A stretch of 64,000 bases of DNA from Parabacteroides sp900760525 (GCF_049860805.1 NZ_CP187555.1:4154001-4218000), one strand, 5' to 3'; counted from the stretch's first letter, positions 36,554 to 45,850 are shown. Notes: generated from the letters alone by a model not told the origin. Made by a program: numbers and translations.

Positions 36554-36585
36554 CAAATGTAATGAAATGTTATTCAATTGCAAAT
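36554..36585 (-). promoter_or_regulatory. Promoter of the split sensor kinase
   Basis: On the minus strand, TACATTTG (36561 to 36554) fits the -7 consensus and TTTG (36585 to 36582) lies 20 bases upstream, the usual -33 spacing. The start codon at 36523 is 31 bases downstream. Confidence 0.55.
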
Positions 36586-36625
36586 TATTTAATGTCCATT
36601 TTGTAGAAGTTAAAGTTTACGGAAT

Positions 36626-36660
36626 AAAAAAAAGAGGCTACCACTTGGGTAACCTCTTTC
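36626..36660 (-). terminator. Terminator of the fumarate reductase operon
   Basis: Stem of about 12 bp, AAAGAGGCTACC/GGTAACCTCTTT, with a minus-strand T-run after it. It lies 20 bases downstream of the iron-sulfur subunit stop. Confidence 0.8.
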
Positions 36661-36679
36661 TTGATATTGCTTGTTGATA

Positions 36680-37435
36680 TTAGTCTTGTAACTTCGCAGC
36701 GATGAATTCGCGGTTCAGACGGGCGATGTTGCTGACGGAGATGTTTTTCGGGCATTCCATTTCGCAAGCGCGGGTGTTGGTACAGTTACCGAAGCCCAGT
36801 TCATCCATTTTGGCTACCATAGCTTTTGCACGGCGAGCAGCTTCAATTTTGCCTTGAGGCAACAGAGCCAGTTGGCTGACCTTTGCAGAGACGAACAGCA
36901 TAGCTGAACCGTTCTTGCAAGCAGCAGCACAAGCACCGCAACCGATACAAGCAGCTGCATCCATAGCCAGGTCGGCATCCGCTTTAGGGATAGCGATTGC
37001 GTTGGCATCAGGAACACCGCCAGTGTTTACAGAAACGAAACCTCCTGCCTGGATAATCTTATCGTAAGCATAACGGTCCACCATCAAGTCGCGGATAACC
37101 GGGAAACCGGCAGAACGCCACGGTTCGATCGTGATCGTTTCACCGTCGTGGAAACGACGCATATAAAGCTGGCAGGTTGTTGCACCTGTAGCCGGTCCGT
37201 GCGGATGTCCGTTTACATAAAGTGAACACATACCGCAGATACCTTCGCGGCAGTCGTGGTCGAATACAACAGGATCTTTACCTTCGTTGATCAACTGTTC
37301 GTTCAGAATATCCAACATTTCCAGGAAAGAAGTACCTTGATTGATATTCTTCAACTGGTAAGTTTCGAACTGTCCTTTTTCTTTCGGACCTTTCTGACGC
37401 CAAACTTTAAGTGTGATATTTATATCTTTATCCAT
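36680..37435 (-). CDS. frdB: Fumarate reductase/succinate dehydrogenase iron-sulfur subunit
   Basis: A 251-residue subunit that passes electrons between the membrane cytochrome b and the flavin. It carries three clusters: [2Fe-2S] in 'CREGICGMCSLYVNG', [4Fe-4S] in 'CIGCGACAAAC', and a third in 'CTNTRACEMECPKN'. It follows the flavoprotein gene by 27 bases. In anaerobic Bacteroidales the complex mainly reduces fumarate to succinate in mixed-acid fermentation, so frd naming is preferred over sdh on physiological grounds. Confidence 0.93.
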   Translation of the reverse strand: MDKDINITLKVWRQKGPKEKGQFETYQLKNINQGTSFLEMLDILNEQLINEGKDPVVFDHDCREGICGMCSLYVNGHPHGPATGATTCQLYMRRFHDGETITIEPWRSAGFPVIRDLMVDRYAYDKIIQAGGFVSVNTGGVPDANAIAIPKADADLAMDAAACIGCGACAAACKNGSAMLFVSAKVSQLALLPQGKIEAARRAKAMVAKMDELGFGNCTNTRACEMECPKNISVSNIARLNREFIAAKLQD

Positions 37436-37462
37436 GATTCTAATTTTTGTAATTGATGATTA

Positions 37463-39406
37463 TTACTTCTTGTAGTTACGAGTCTGAGGTACTACGAATT
37501 CATAATTCAGATTTTCCTTCAGCATAACAGGGTCCTTGTCTTCACCCTGATATTCCCAGCAAGATACGTACATGAATTTGTCATCGTGACGAAGGGCTTC
37601 CCCTTCTTCTGTCTGATGTTCCGTACGGAAGTGACCACCACAAGATTCAGCACGGTCTAATGCGTCGTGAGCCATCAATGTACCGATTTCGATGAAGTCG
37701 GCCAGGCGGAGAGCTTTTTCAAGTTCCACGTTCAGGTCGTCTGCATTACCCGGGATACGTACATTTGTCCAGAATTCTTTCTTCAGGTCTTTCAGCATGG
37801 CGATTGCTTCTTTCAGGCCTTCGGCGTCACGAGCCATACCGATGTGTTCCCACATGATGTGCCCTAATTTCTTATGGATAGAGTCGACTGATTCCTTACC
37901 CTTGATATTCATCAATTTCTGGATACGAGCCTTGATATCTTTTTCACATTCTGCAAATTCAGGCAGGTCGGTGCTGAAACGCGGAACCTGGATCTGATCG
38001 GACAGGTAGTTCTGGATTGTGTACGGCAATACGAAATAACCGTCAGCCAATCCCTGCATCAGAGCAGATGCACCCAAGCGGTTTGCACCGTGGTCGGAGA
38101 AGTTGGCTTCACCAATGGCGAACAGACCTGGGATAGAAGTCATCAATTCATAGTCTACCCAAAGACCACCCATCGAGTAGTGAAGAGCCGGATAGATCAT
38201 CATTGGAGTTTCGTATGGATCGTCGTTTGTAATTTCTTCGTACATGTCGAACAAGTTACCATATTTCTGTTTTACCACTTCTTTACCCAGGCGGTTGATA
38301 GCGTCGGAGAAGTCCAGGAATACAGCCAAACCTGTGTTGTTAACACCGAAACCGGCATCGCAACGTTCTTTTGCAGCACGTGAAGCCACGTCACGCGGAA
38401 CCAGGTTACCGAATGCCGGATAACGGCGTTCCAGATAGTAGTCGCGGTCTTCTTCAGGAATATCTTTACCTTTCTTAGTTCCAGCCTGCAATGCTTTTGC
38501 ATCTTCCAGCTTTTTCGGTACCCAGATACGGCCGTCGTTACGCAGTGATTCCGACATCAAAGTCAGTTTAGACTGGTAATCGCCGTGTACAGGAACACAA
38601 GTCGGGTGGATCTGTACCATACAAGGGTTAGCAAAATAAGCACCTTTCTTGTAGCACTGCCATGCAGCAGAACCGTTGGAAGCCATAGCGTTTGTAGACA
38701 GGAAGAACGTATTTACATAGCCACCTGTAGCCACTACGACAGCGTGAGCCGAGAAACGTTCGATTTTACCTGTTACCAGGTTACGAGCGATAATACCACG
38801 TGCACGGCCGTCGATTTTAACCAGATCCAACATCTCGTGGCGGGTGTACATCTTAACCTTGTTCAAACCGATCATGCGGCTCAAAGCAGAGTAAGCACCC
38901 AGCAACAACTGCTGTCCGGTCTGGCCGCGGGCATAGAACGTACGGGATACCTGAGCGCCACCGAATGAACGGTTGTCCAGCAGACCGCCGTATTCGCGAG
39001 CGAACGGTACACCTTGTGCTACGCACTGGTCGATGATATTGTTGGAAACTTCTGCCAGACGATAAACGTTAGCTTCGCGGGCACGATAGTCACCACCTTT
39101 GATCGTATCGTAGAACAGACGGTAAACAGAGTCGCCATCATTCTGATAATTCTTTGCAGCATTGATACCACCCTGTGCAGCGATAGAGTGTGCACGACGG
39201 GGAGAGTCCTGAATACAGAAGTTCAGCACGTTGAATCCCATTTCAGCCAGAGAAGCCGCAGCAGAAGCTCCAGCCAGACCCGTACCAACTACAATTACGT
39301 CCAGACGACGTTTGTTCGCGGGGTTCACCAATTTCTGATGATCTTTATAATTTTTCCACTTCTCAGCCAACGGGCCCTGAGGGATTTTAGAATCTATTTG
39401 AGTCAT
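37463..39406 (-). CDS. frdA: Fumarate reductase/succinate dehydrogenase flavoprotein subunit
   Basis: A 647-residue flavoprotein catalysing fumarate/succinate interconversion. The FAD-binding 'VVGTGLAGASAAASLAEMG' (seen as 'GTGLAGASAA') starts at about residue 36, 'AHSIAAQGGINAAK' holds the His that binds FAD covalently, and the active-site Arg region includes 'HYSMGGLWVDYE' and 'GANRLGASAL'. Length is that of the B. subtilis/Wolinella-like type. It is the middle gene of a C-A-B operon transcribed on the minus strand. Confidence 0.94.
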   Translation of the reverse strand: MTQIDSKIPQGPLAEKWKNYKDHQKLVNPANKRRLDVIVVGTGLAGASAAASLAEMGFNVLNFCIQDSPRRAHSIAAQGGINAAKNYQNDGDSVYRLFYDTIKGGDYRAREANVYRLAEVSNNIIDQCVAQGVPFAREYGGLLDNRSFGGAQVSRTFYARGQTGQQLLLGAYSALSRMIGLNKVKMYTRHEMLDLVKIDGRARGIIARNLVTGKIERFSAHAVVVATGGYVNTFFLSTNAMASNGSAAWQCYKKGAYFANPCMVQIHPTCVPVHGDYQSKLTLMSESLRNDGRIWVPKKLEDAKALQAGTKKGKDIPEEDRDYYLERRYPAFGNLVPRDVASRAAKERCDAGFGVNNTGLAVFLDFSDAINRLGKEVVKQKYGNLFDMYEEITNDDPYETPMMIYPALHYSMGGLWVDYELMTSIPGLFAIGEANFSDHGANRLGASALMQGLADGYFVLPYTIQNYLSDQIQVPRFSTDLPEFAECEKDIKARIQKLMNIKGKESVDSIHKKLGHIMWEHIGMARDAEGLKEAIAMLKDLKKEFWTNVRIPGNADDLNVELEKALRLADFIEIGTLMAHDALDRAESCGGHFRTEHQTEEGEALRHDDKFMYVSCWEYQGEDKDPVMLKENLNYEFVVPQTRNYKK

Positions 39407-39439
39407 AATGATTTATTTTCAATAATGTTACACCTTAAA

Positions 39440-40159
39440 TTAATGGCCTGCACAAACAGCAGCACAATCGCCTCCTACACCGTTTACGTAGAAAACAATG
39501 GTAATGATAGCAAACAGTACACAGATGACAGTTGCTACAATCTTAGAGATGCAAATCCAACGGTTCATCCAGATCGTGTTATTCCATCCGATCGTCTGGA
39601 TAGCGCTCCAGAAACCGTGAGTCAGGTGGAACCACAGGGCTGCATACCAAATCAGGTAAAGGACAGTAATCAAAATGTTACCCTGGAAATAGTAGTTGAT
39701 AAATGCTGCGCCATCCTGTGGAGATACCGTAGCAGCACCCAATGCAACTTCGTGATGGCCCAACAATTCGGCGAACATCATCTTATACCAGAACTGGCTG
39801 AAGTGCAGTACCATGAACAGGAGAATGATAATCCCCAGTACCAGCATGTTCTGAGATGCCCATTCCACTCCTTTCGGGCGAGCGTTAATTGCATAACGGT
39901 CGTTTCCGCGAGCCTTACGGTTCTGAAGTGTCAGAATAAGAGCGTACACAAAGTGAATCACAATGCCTGCAGCCAGAACCAGAGTGGCAGCCACGGCATA
40001 CCAGTTTGCTCCCAATAATGAACAAATCATGTTATAGGCTTCTCCAGAGAAAGCAGCCGCCACATTCATTGACAAGTGGAACAATAAGAACAAAACAAGA
40101 AAGATACCTGATATACTCATTATCAGCTTCTTCCCGATAGAAGAATTAAGTAACCACAT
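39440..40159 (-). CDS. frdC: Fumarate reductase/succinate dehydrogenase cytochrome b subunit
   Basis: A 239-residue membrane anchor with five hydrophobic segments, of the single-subunit di-heme cytochrome b558 type. His residues in membrane segments ('LFLLFHLSMN', 'GIVIHFVYAL', 'FMVLHFSQFW', 'WFHLTHGFW') are the expected heme ligands. It binds menaquinol and anchors the A and B subunits on the inner membrane. It is first in the operon, followed by frdA after 33 bases. Confidence 0.92.
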   Translation of the reverse strand: MWLLNSSIGKKLIMSISGIFLVLFLLFHLSMNVAAAFSGEAYNMICSLLGANWYAVAATLVLAAGIVIHFVYALILTLQNRKARGNDRYAINARPKGVEWASQNMLVLGIIILLFMVLHFSQFWYKMMFAELLGHHEVALGAATVSPQDGAAFINYYFQGNILITVLYLIWYAALWFHLTHGFWSAIQTIGWNNTIWMNRWICISKIVATVICVLFAIITIVFYVNGVGGDCAAVCAGH

Positions 40160-40224
40160 AAGATAATAATTTAAGTTATTTAATTGTATTTAGAAATTTC
40201 TTCCAATCTATGGTTGTTATCGTG

Positions 40225-40256
40225 CAAAGGTATGCTAAATCCACATTACACGCAAA
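40225..40256 (-). promoter_or_regulatory. Promoter of the frdCAB operon
   Basis: On the minus strand, TACCTTTG (40232 to 40225) matches the -7 consensus and TTTG (40256 to 40253) lies 20 bases upstream. The leader to the frdC start is about 65 bases. Confidence 0.65.
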
Positions 40257-40344
40257 CGATTAAAGAAATATTTCGCCAATGAGAATGCGGCTTTCCGGCA
40301 GGTTTTTTATTTGCGTTAAAAATAAAGGCTTATCGCGTAATTTA

Positions 40345-40374
40345 GTTGTTTTCCCAATTCTTTCGTTATATTTG
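40345..40374 (+). promoter_or_regulatory. Promoter of the tandem kinase operon
   Basis: TATATTTG at 40367-40374 matches TAnnTTTG, with GTTG at 40345-40348 at -33 spacing (18 bases). Confidence 0.5.
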
Positions 40375-40459
40375 TAAATTGATTAAGATAGGCAACTATT
40401 TGATTAGAATATGCAACTTGCACATAGGGTAAAATTGCGGTTGAAAATTACTTTAAGGA

Positions 40460-42433
40460 GTGATGAGTGTTATTGCTAAATATTTAATCTCCTTGTTGTT
40501 ATTGTTCTATACGACAGCTATGGCTTGGGGGCAGGTAGACAGTGTGATGAAGAGCATCCATTCTTTGCCTTGCGATACCGTGCGCCTGGTCGAGTTATGG
40601 AAATGGAGTAAAAAGGCAATGGATAGCCCGGACGAACTTATCTATCTCGATACTTTGCTGAATGAAGCTACCCGCCAGGGTAATATCGATTATCAATCTT
40701 TTGTTTACCGGAATAAAGTCAGACATTATTTTAATCTGAACGAATTCGAAGGAGCCCGTCAGGCAACTGAAGCGGCTGTCCGTTTTTTGCGGGAGCATAA
40801 AAAATATTCATTGCTTTTCGATGTGAGAAGCATGCTTATTAATATGTATACAGACCGTGAAGAATATGAAATATCCCTCTGGAAAGGCCATGAAATGTAT
40901 AAGGAAGCAGAAGCGTTGGATGATGACCGCGGAAAAGTTTCCGCCTGTTATGTTTTAGCGTATGCCTGCTATTTCTCCCAACGAAACAGGGAAGCGATCG
41001 ATTGGTGCAGGCGGGGATTAGACCTTGCGCTTAAATATCCCGATGAATCAACGGAAGGAATAGAGTTTCTTTTTATGACGGCAGAGTCTTATTATAATCT
41101 GAAAATGATGGATTCCGTAAAACTGTATGTCGACTCGGCCTACCGGAAGTTATCCGTCTACGCCGAATCCCGTTCGAGATCCATCCCGGAGTATTACTCT
41201 TTTTACCAACTGTGGAAGTTTTGCCGTTATGCAACCGGCTATTTATGCCATCACGATCTTGAAAACGCTCGTGCCAGCCTGGAAGAGGCTGCCGCTTTGA
41301 TGAAGGGGTATAAATATGATGTTTACAGGGATCTTTATTATTATACCTGGTCGGATTATTATCTGGCTGCCGGAAAATATGAAGAGGCGATGGATGCCCT
41401 TGAAAAAGGAAGGGAATATGAGTTCGAATGGTCGCCGGCCGAGAGCTCGGAGTATCCCAAAAAACGGGCTATGATTTATTATGCAAGGGGCGATTACCGG
41501 ACTGCAACCGATGAGATACTGCGCAGCGCTTTTCTGGCTGATTCGATGAATAACGTGCGCTTTATCCAACAATCTAAACAACTCCGGTCGGTCTATGACA
41601 TGAATCGCTTAGAAGCGGAAAGCGAGAGACGGATATTTATTATACATATCCAGATCGTTTTGGTATTGGCCTTGTGTGCAGTAGTCTTCTTGTTGTTCTA
41701 TTACTTGTTCCGCTTTTACCGGATGAAGCAAGAACTGGCTGTCGCCGTAAAAAAAGCCTGCGAGGCCGATCGAAAAACGTCCGGTTTTCTGCATAACATG
41801 GGCCATGAAGTACAGGTGTTCCTGCAGGATATATCCGGTTTGTCGGATGCACTGATCGAGGAATCGGAAAACAGCAAGAAACAGGAATACGCAACTGAAA
41901 TCTGTTCGCGCAACGAGCGGGCCCAGCGTGTCATATTCGATATTCTGGATGTTTCTAAAATCGAGTCCGACAGGATGCAGTTCCAGTATGAAAGGATCAG
42001 CCTGAACGGGTTGGTGGAAGAGGTTTGCAGCAGTCTCCTGCCCAATGTCCCTGATAAAGTGAAAATCCGTTTACTTCCTTGTGAAGACAGGCTGTTTACG
42101 ACAGATCCGGTACGATTGAACCGGGTTTTGTATAATCTGCTTCATTATGCCGGGACACACGCTTGCGGAGGTTGCATCCGCATCAAATATGAAAGCCGTG
42201 AGAATGAAGTCTGTTTTACTATATCCGGTGATAACTGGATAATGGAGCAGGAGGAATATCAGTACTTGTTTGACCGTCTCGTGCAGACTTCCGGCAGGTT
42301 GGAAGATATGCAGCTTGAGATGCTGATCAGCCAGGGCCTGATTGTCAGGATGGGCGGGACTTTGACCGTCTTCCCGGATCGATCCGGAGGAACCCGCTTT
42401 GAATTCGTGTTGCCGGATCAACCTTTAAATTAA
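40460..42433 (+). CDS. TPR sensor histidine kinase homologue with degenerate catalytic motifs
   Basis: A 657-residue protein: signal peptide, periplasmic TPR-type repeats (about 30-380), a membrane segment (about 393-418, 'IQIVLVLALCAVVFLLFYYL') and a kinase-like region. H449 is kept in 'HNMGHEVQVFLQD', but the usual 'HEIRTPL' is altered. The N box reads 'VLYNLLHYAGTHA' without the expected Asn-Ala, the G1 box is replaced by 'TISGDNWIME', and the G2 box by 'LEDMQLEMLIS'. ATP binding is therefore doubtful and it is probably a pseudokinase. An AAGGAG site precedes the start. An intact kinase follows 19 bases later. Confidence 0.8.
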   Translation: MMSVIAKYLISLLLLFYTTAMAWGQVDSVMKSIHSLPCDTVRLVELWKWSKKAMDSPDELIYLDTLLNEATRQGNIDYQSFVYRNKVRHYFNLNEFEGARQATEAAVRFLREHKKYSLLFDVRSMLINMYTDREEYEISLWKGHEMYKEAEALDDDRGKVSACYVLAYACYFSQRNREAIDWCRRGLDLALKYPDESTEGIEFLFMTAESYYNLKMMDSVKLYVDSAYRKLSVYAESRSRSIPEYYSFYQLWKFCRYATGYLCHHDLENARASLEEAAALMKGYKYDVYRDLYYYTWSDYYLAAGKYEEAMDALEKGREYEFEWSPAESSEYPKKRAMIYYARGDYRTATDEILRSAFLADSMNNVRFIQQSKQLRSVYDMNRLEAESERRIFIIHIQIVLVLALCAVVFLLFYYLFRFYRMKQELAVAVKKACEADRKTSGFLHNMGHEVQVFLQDISGLSDALIEESENSKKQEYATEICSRNERAQRVIFDILDVSKIESDRMQFQYERISLNGLVEEVCSSLLPNVPDKVKIRLLPCEDRLFTTDPVRLNRVLYNLLHYAGTHACGGCIRIKYESRENEVCFTISGDNWIMEQEEYQYLFDRLVQTSGRLEDMQLEMLISQGLIVRMGGTLTVFPDRSGGTRFEFVLPDQPLN

Positions 42434-42452
42434 CAAATAAGCAAAGTCAGGA

Positions 42453-43565
42453 ATGAAGCGGTTACTATCATACATGTTAATATCCATACTGGTGTCGGTC
42501 TCTCCCGGTTTCGGCTTGCCGGCCTGCGGGGCGGAGGATGTCCTTATGGAGGATTTTGTGGATAGCCGGCTGGAGCCTCTTCGCAAAAGTGCGGATGAAT
42601 TGAGGGATAAGCAGGATTATAAAGGTGCGTTCGATTTGTATCTCCGGTCGCTTGATTTGCAGGATTCTATTCAGCAGAACTCTTATTTTCAACAAATCAG
42701 CAAGTTCAAAGCTGAGAACGAAGCCCTTCAAATCAAGATGGAGAATGAGCAGCTTACCTTGAGGTCACATGAATTGTATCTGATGATTTTGGGACTTGCC
42801 TTGTTTTGCATCCTCTTGTTTGTCCTGTTACAAATAAACCGCCGGCTGAAGAAGCGACTTACTAAAGAGAAGGATAAAGCCGAACGTTCCGACCATTTGA
42901 AGTCTGCTTTCTTAGCCAATATGAATCATGAGATCCGTACGCCCCTTAATGCGATAGCCGGTTTCTCGCAACTGCTGGTGGAGGAGGAAGATCCGGAAGT
43001 CAGTAAGCAATATATTCATATTATCAAAGAAAACAACGAGTTGCTTCTCAGTTTGTTGAATGATGTGCTGGATATTTCCCGGATCGAATCGGAGACGATT
43101 ACGTTTACCTACTCGAAGGTCAGTCTTCCCGATGTCATTAACGGATTATATGAAACAGCGAAGTTGCAAATCGGGCCTTCAGTGACTTTGCAGAAAGATT
43201 CGGCTCCTGATATTTCTATTTATACGGATCGTCATCGTCTGGTCCAGATTTTATCGAATTTGCTTTCTAATGCTATCAAACATACGACGGAGGGTGAAAT
43301 ACGGATCGGTTATGATTGGGAAGGAACGGAAAAAATTCGTTTTTTTGTGGCCGATACAGGCAAAGGCATTCCGAAAGAAATGCAGCAGAAGATATTTGCC
43401 CGTTTCGTGCAGGCTGTGGAAAGCCATTCCAAAGGAGTGGGACTCGGGCTCGCTTTATGCAAAGGTTTCGTAGACCGTCTGGGCGGCGAAATCGGATTGG
43501 AGTCGGTCGAAGGTGAAGGCTCCACGTTCTGGTTCACGTTGCCTTGCCGCATGCCGGATAACTGA
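42453..43565 (+). CDS. Sensor histidine kinase (intact)
   Basis: A 370-residue kinase with a signal peptide ('SPGFGLPACGAE' at the cleavage region), a short periplasmic helical part with one TPR-like unit, a membrane segment at about 108-127 and a full kinase core. H159 lies in 'NMNHEIRTPLNAI', the N box is 'LLSNAIKHT', G1 'VADTGKGIP', the F box 'IFARFVQ' and G2 'KGVGLGLALCK'. No receiver domain and no adjacent response regulator are present, so its partner lies elsewhere. It is co-transcribed with the degenerate kinase at 40460, which may serve as its dimer or sensing partner. Confidence 0.88.
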   Translation: MKRLLSYMLISILVSVSPGFGLPACGAEDVLMEDFVDSRLEPLRKSADELRDKQDYKGAFDLYLRSLDLQDSIQQNSYFQQISKFKAENEALQIKMENEQLTLRSHELYLMILGLALFCILLFVLLQINRRLKKRLTKEKDKAERSDHLKSAFLANMNHEIRTPLNAIAGFSQLLVEEEDPEVSKQYIHIIKENNELLLSLLNDVLDISRIESETITFTYSKVSLPDVINGLYETAKLQIGPSVTLQKDSAPDISIYTDRHRLVQILSNLLSNAIKHTTEGEIRIGYDWEGTEKIRFFVADTGKGIPKEMQQKIFARFVQAVESHSKGVGLGLALCKGFVDRLGGEIGLESVEGEGSTFWFTLPCRMPDN

Positions 43566-43586
43566 TTATTATTTAATTGTCATATT

Positions 43587-44540
43587 ATGAAAACTGCTGT
43601 TTTTTCGATTGGTATTTTTTTGTTTTCTCTTTTCTTTGGCTCTTGCCAGCCTTCCAAAACTCCCGTCTCGGTTGTCGATACGGGGAAAGCTTTGGATTAT
43701 AAGATGGGAGATAAGCTGTTGTTCTCTTACAATTATGCTACGGTTTATCCGGCTCCGGGCGTCGATTCGGTTTATAAACGCAGCGGTTTTATTCACCCCT
43801 TGAACACATTGGGAGGCGAAGTGATGACTAATTGTTCGCCTGCCGATCATTACCATCATTTCGGTTTGTGGTACGCCTGGACGAAAACCACGTTCGAAGG
43901 AAATGAGATCGACTTCTGGAATCTCAACAAAAAACAGGGGACGGTCCGTTTCCGTAATTTCGAGCGTGTCTCCGATAATGGTTTTGTTGCCACGTTGGAC
44001 CATGTCGTTTACCCCGATTCTCCCGCAGAAAAGGTGGCGATGAACGAACGCCTGGAAATCAATATCGGGACGACATCCTTGCCCGGCTATTATATCGACT
44101 ATCATACCACTCTCCGTCTTGCCAGTTCCAGTCCGGTTACAATGGAGGCCTATCGTTATGGCGGTATATGTATCCGTACGCGTGAGGACTGGAACGACCA
44201 GACCGCCGAGATGCTTACTTCGGAAGGCCTTTCACGCGATGATGCGGATGGTTCGAGAGCCCGTTGGTGCTACTATCAGGGTAAAGCGGGAAGCGGCAAA
44301 GCCTGTATTTTGATTGTCGCCGATCCTTCCAACCTGAACTATCCCGAACCTTTGCGCGTATGGGATAAAACTGTCAATAAGCCAGCCGGCGATGTCATGT
44401 GGAATTTCTCTCCGACCAAACAGCAGGCATTCACGTTAGAGCCTGGCAAAGAGCTGAGCCTGTCTTACCGGATTTACGTGCTGGACAAGAAAATAAATGC
44501 TACCACTGCCGAAGTTCTGTCCGACTTTGAACGTGATTGA
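43587..44540 (+). CDS. DUF6807 (PmoA-like) family lipoprotein
   Basis: A 317-residue protein with a lipoprotein signal; 'FLFSLFFGSC' gives the lipidated Cys at about residue 20. The body has the DUF6807 pattern 'YKRSGFIHPL' then 'DHYHHFGLWYAWT' and later 'CIRTREDWND'. Members occur in carbohydrate-use loci of Bacteroidetes; the fold is thought to resemble sugar-binding beta-sandwiches, and the activity is not firmly known. It begins 21 bases after the kinase stop and may share its transcript. Confidence 0.75.
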   Translation: MKTAVFSIGIFLFSLFFGSCQPSKTPVSVVDTGKALDYKMGDKLLFSYNYATVYPAPGVDSVYKRSGFIHPLNTLGGEVMTNCSPADHYHHFGLWYAWTKTTFEGNEIDFWNLNKKQGTVRFRNFERVSDNGFVATLDHVVYPDSPAEKVAMNERLEINIGTTSLPGYYIDYHTTLRLASSSPVTMEAYRYGGICIRTREDWNDQTAEMLTSEGLSRDDADGSRARWCYYQGKAGSGKACILIVADPSNLNYPEPLRVWDKTVNKPAGDVMWNFSPTKQQAFTLEPGKELSLSYRIYVLDKKINATTAEVLSDFERD

Positions 44541-44880
44541 TGTTACTCTCAATGATATTATAAATAAATGTCTTGCAAACAAAATGATGAGCCGGAATAA
44601 TTCATAACTTAAGACTCCCAACTGTTTTACCGTTTCCATAGCAGGAAACTGTCGTTCCCCCGGCAGGAAACTGCAATGGGTTGGATATCAATGATAATCC
44701 GAATGGGATATCGGGCATGATGATAGGGCATATATGTTTAGGATGGCATTGACTATTTTTTTGCTAAATAAATAATCCGAATCCTTGCACAACTCCCGGA
44801 ATCTGACGAATATTGCACTCCTTTTTGCAACATCTGGAGCAGATGTGCGATTATATAATAAAACGATAAGTTATTGTAGT
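44541..44880. other. Non-coding stretch with a short direct repeat
   Basis: About 340 bases with no gene recognised. GCAGGAAACTG occurs at 44641-44651 and again at 44663-44673, with GTTTCC just upstream able to pair with GGAAAC. A frame opening at 44785 only extends the adenosyltransferase upstream with non-conserved residues. Confidence 0.5.
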
Positions 44881-45444
44881 ATGAAAAAGAGCATTATATA
44901 CACAGGAACCGGTGACAAGGGGACGACTTCCTTAGTTGGTGGCGAGCGGGTGTCAAAAGCGCACCAGCGTATCGAGAGTTATGGCACGGTCGACGAACTG
45001 AACTCGTTTATCGGCTTGTTGATCACTTCGCTGGAAGAGAAAGCGGATCAGGATTTCCTGCTGTTCGTCCAGCATAAGCTGTTCACGATCGGTTCCTATC
45101 TGGCTACCGACCAGGAGAACACGGAACTGAAAATAGAGAGTAAGGTGATGCCGGAAACAATCACCCGTATCGAGCGGGAAATAGACCGCTTGGATAACGA
45201 ATTGCCCAAGATGCGCAACTTCGTTTTGCCCGGAGGAAGCCGCTCGGCCTCTTTGGCGCATGTGTGCCGTACCGTTTGCAGGCGCGCCGAACGCCAGATC
45301 TACCGATTGGCCGAGACAATTCCTGTCGAAGAACCTGTTCTGGTTTTCATGAACAGATTGTCTGATTATCTGTTTGTTCTGGCTCGTAAGGAATGTATAC
45401 GGAATAATGGCAAAGAAATTATCTGGGATTATACTTGCATCTAA
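44881..45444 (+). CDS. Cob(I)yrinic acid a,c-diamide adenosyltransferase, PduO type
   Basis: With the ATG at 44881 the protein is 187 residues and opens 'MKKSIIYTGTGDKGTTSLVGG', given here as 'YTGTGDKGTTSL', the PduO ATP-binding motif that belongs at the N-terminus. The upstream in-frame start at 44785 adds 32 unlike residues and was not chosen. Further marks are 'RIESYGTVDELNS', 'FVLPGG' and 'HVCRTVCRRAER', the last with the conserved R/E. It transfers adenosyl from ATP to cob(I)alamin, giving the cofactor used by methylmalonyl-CoA mutase, a key propionate pathway enzyme in these bacteria. Confidence 0.92.
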   Translation: MKKSIIYTGTGDKGTTSLVGGERVSKAHQRIESYGTVDELNSFIGLLITSLEEKADQDFLLFVQHKLFTIGSYLATDQENTELKIESKVMPETITRIEREIDRLDNELPKMRNFVLPGGSRSASLAHVCRTVCRRAERQIYRLAETIPVEEPVLVFMNRLSDYLFVLARKECIRNNGKEIIWDYTCI

Positions 45445-45456
45445 AGAATATTGTTT

Positions 45457-45464
45457 TATTTTTG
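45457..45464 (+). promoter_or_regulatory. -7 promoter box upstream of the DUF2795 gene
   Basis: TATTTTTG matches TAnnTTTG; a CTTG at 45434-45437 is near -33 spacing. It lies 54 bases before the ATG at 45518. Confidence 0.5.
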
Positions 45465-45517
45465 CGGAAAATTTGAGAACCTGACCGCCCTGAGGTGGTT
45501 ATTAATACTTGACAGCT

Positions 45518-45739
45518 ATGTATTGGACATTAGAGTTAGCTTCAAAATTAGAAGACGCACCCTGGCCTGCAACCAAGGATGAATTGATTGACTATGCACA
45601 ACGTTCTGGCGCGCCACTCGAAGTGATTGAAAATTTGCAGGAAATGGAAGACGAAGGTGAGATTTATGAATGCATGGAAGATATCTGGCCCGACTATCCA
45701 AGTAAAGAAGACTTTTTCTTCAATGAAGAAGAATATTAA
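45518..45739 (+). CDS. Small acidic DUF2795 protein
   Basis: Starting at the ATG 45518 gives 73 residues, 'MYWTLELASKLEDAPWPATK...'. The 'WPATKDELIDYAQRSGAP' and 'VIENLQEMEDEGE' segments are the DUF2795 pattern, a small conserved and probably cytosolic protein of unknown role in Bacteroidetes. It is very acidic at the C-terminus. It has its own promoter and terminator, so it is a single-gene unit. Confidence 0.82.
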   Translation: MYWTLELASKLEDAPWPATKDELIDYAQRSGAPLEVIENLQEMEDEGEIYECMEDIWPDYPSKEDFFFNEEEY

Positions 45740-45772
45740 TGTGCGATAAAAACGTACAGGCATGAAATAATA

Positions 45773-45815
45773 ACGAGGTGGTAGGGCTATGTCCCGCCGC
45801 CTCGTTTGCTTTTTA
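45773..45815 (+). terminator. Terminator after the DUF2795 gene
   Basis: Stem ACGAGGTGG (45773-45781)/CCGCCTCGT (45797-45805) with an inner GGG/CCC extension, followed by TTGCTTTTT. Confidence 0.75.
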
Positions 45816-45850
45816 TACAATTTATTCGGATTTATTCCGTTTCTTGATAT

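Larger units (their letters stand above)
40160..40459. other. Divergent intergenic region with two promoters
   Basis: About 300 bases between frdC (minus) and the TPR kinase (plus). It holds the frd promoter at 40225-40256 and the kinase promoter at 40345-40374. Nothing else was recognised. Confidence 0.6.

Noticed and set aside
44785..44880. Upstream extension of the cobalamin adenosyltransferase
   Set aside because: The PduO motif belongs at the N-terminus, and the extra 32 residues look like translated intergenic DNA.
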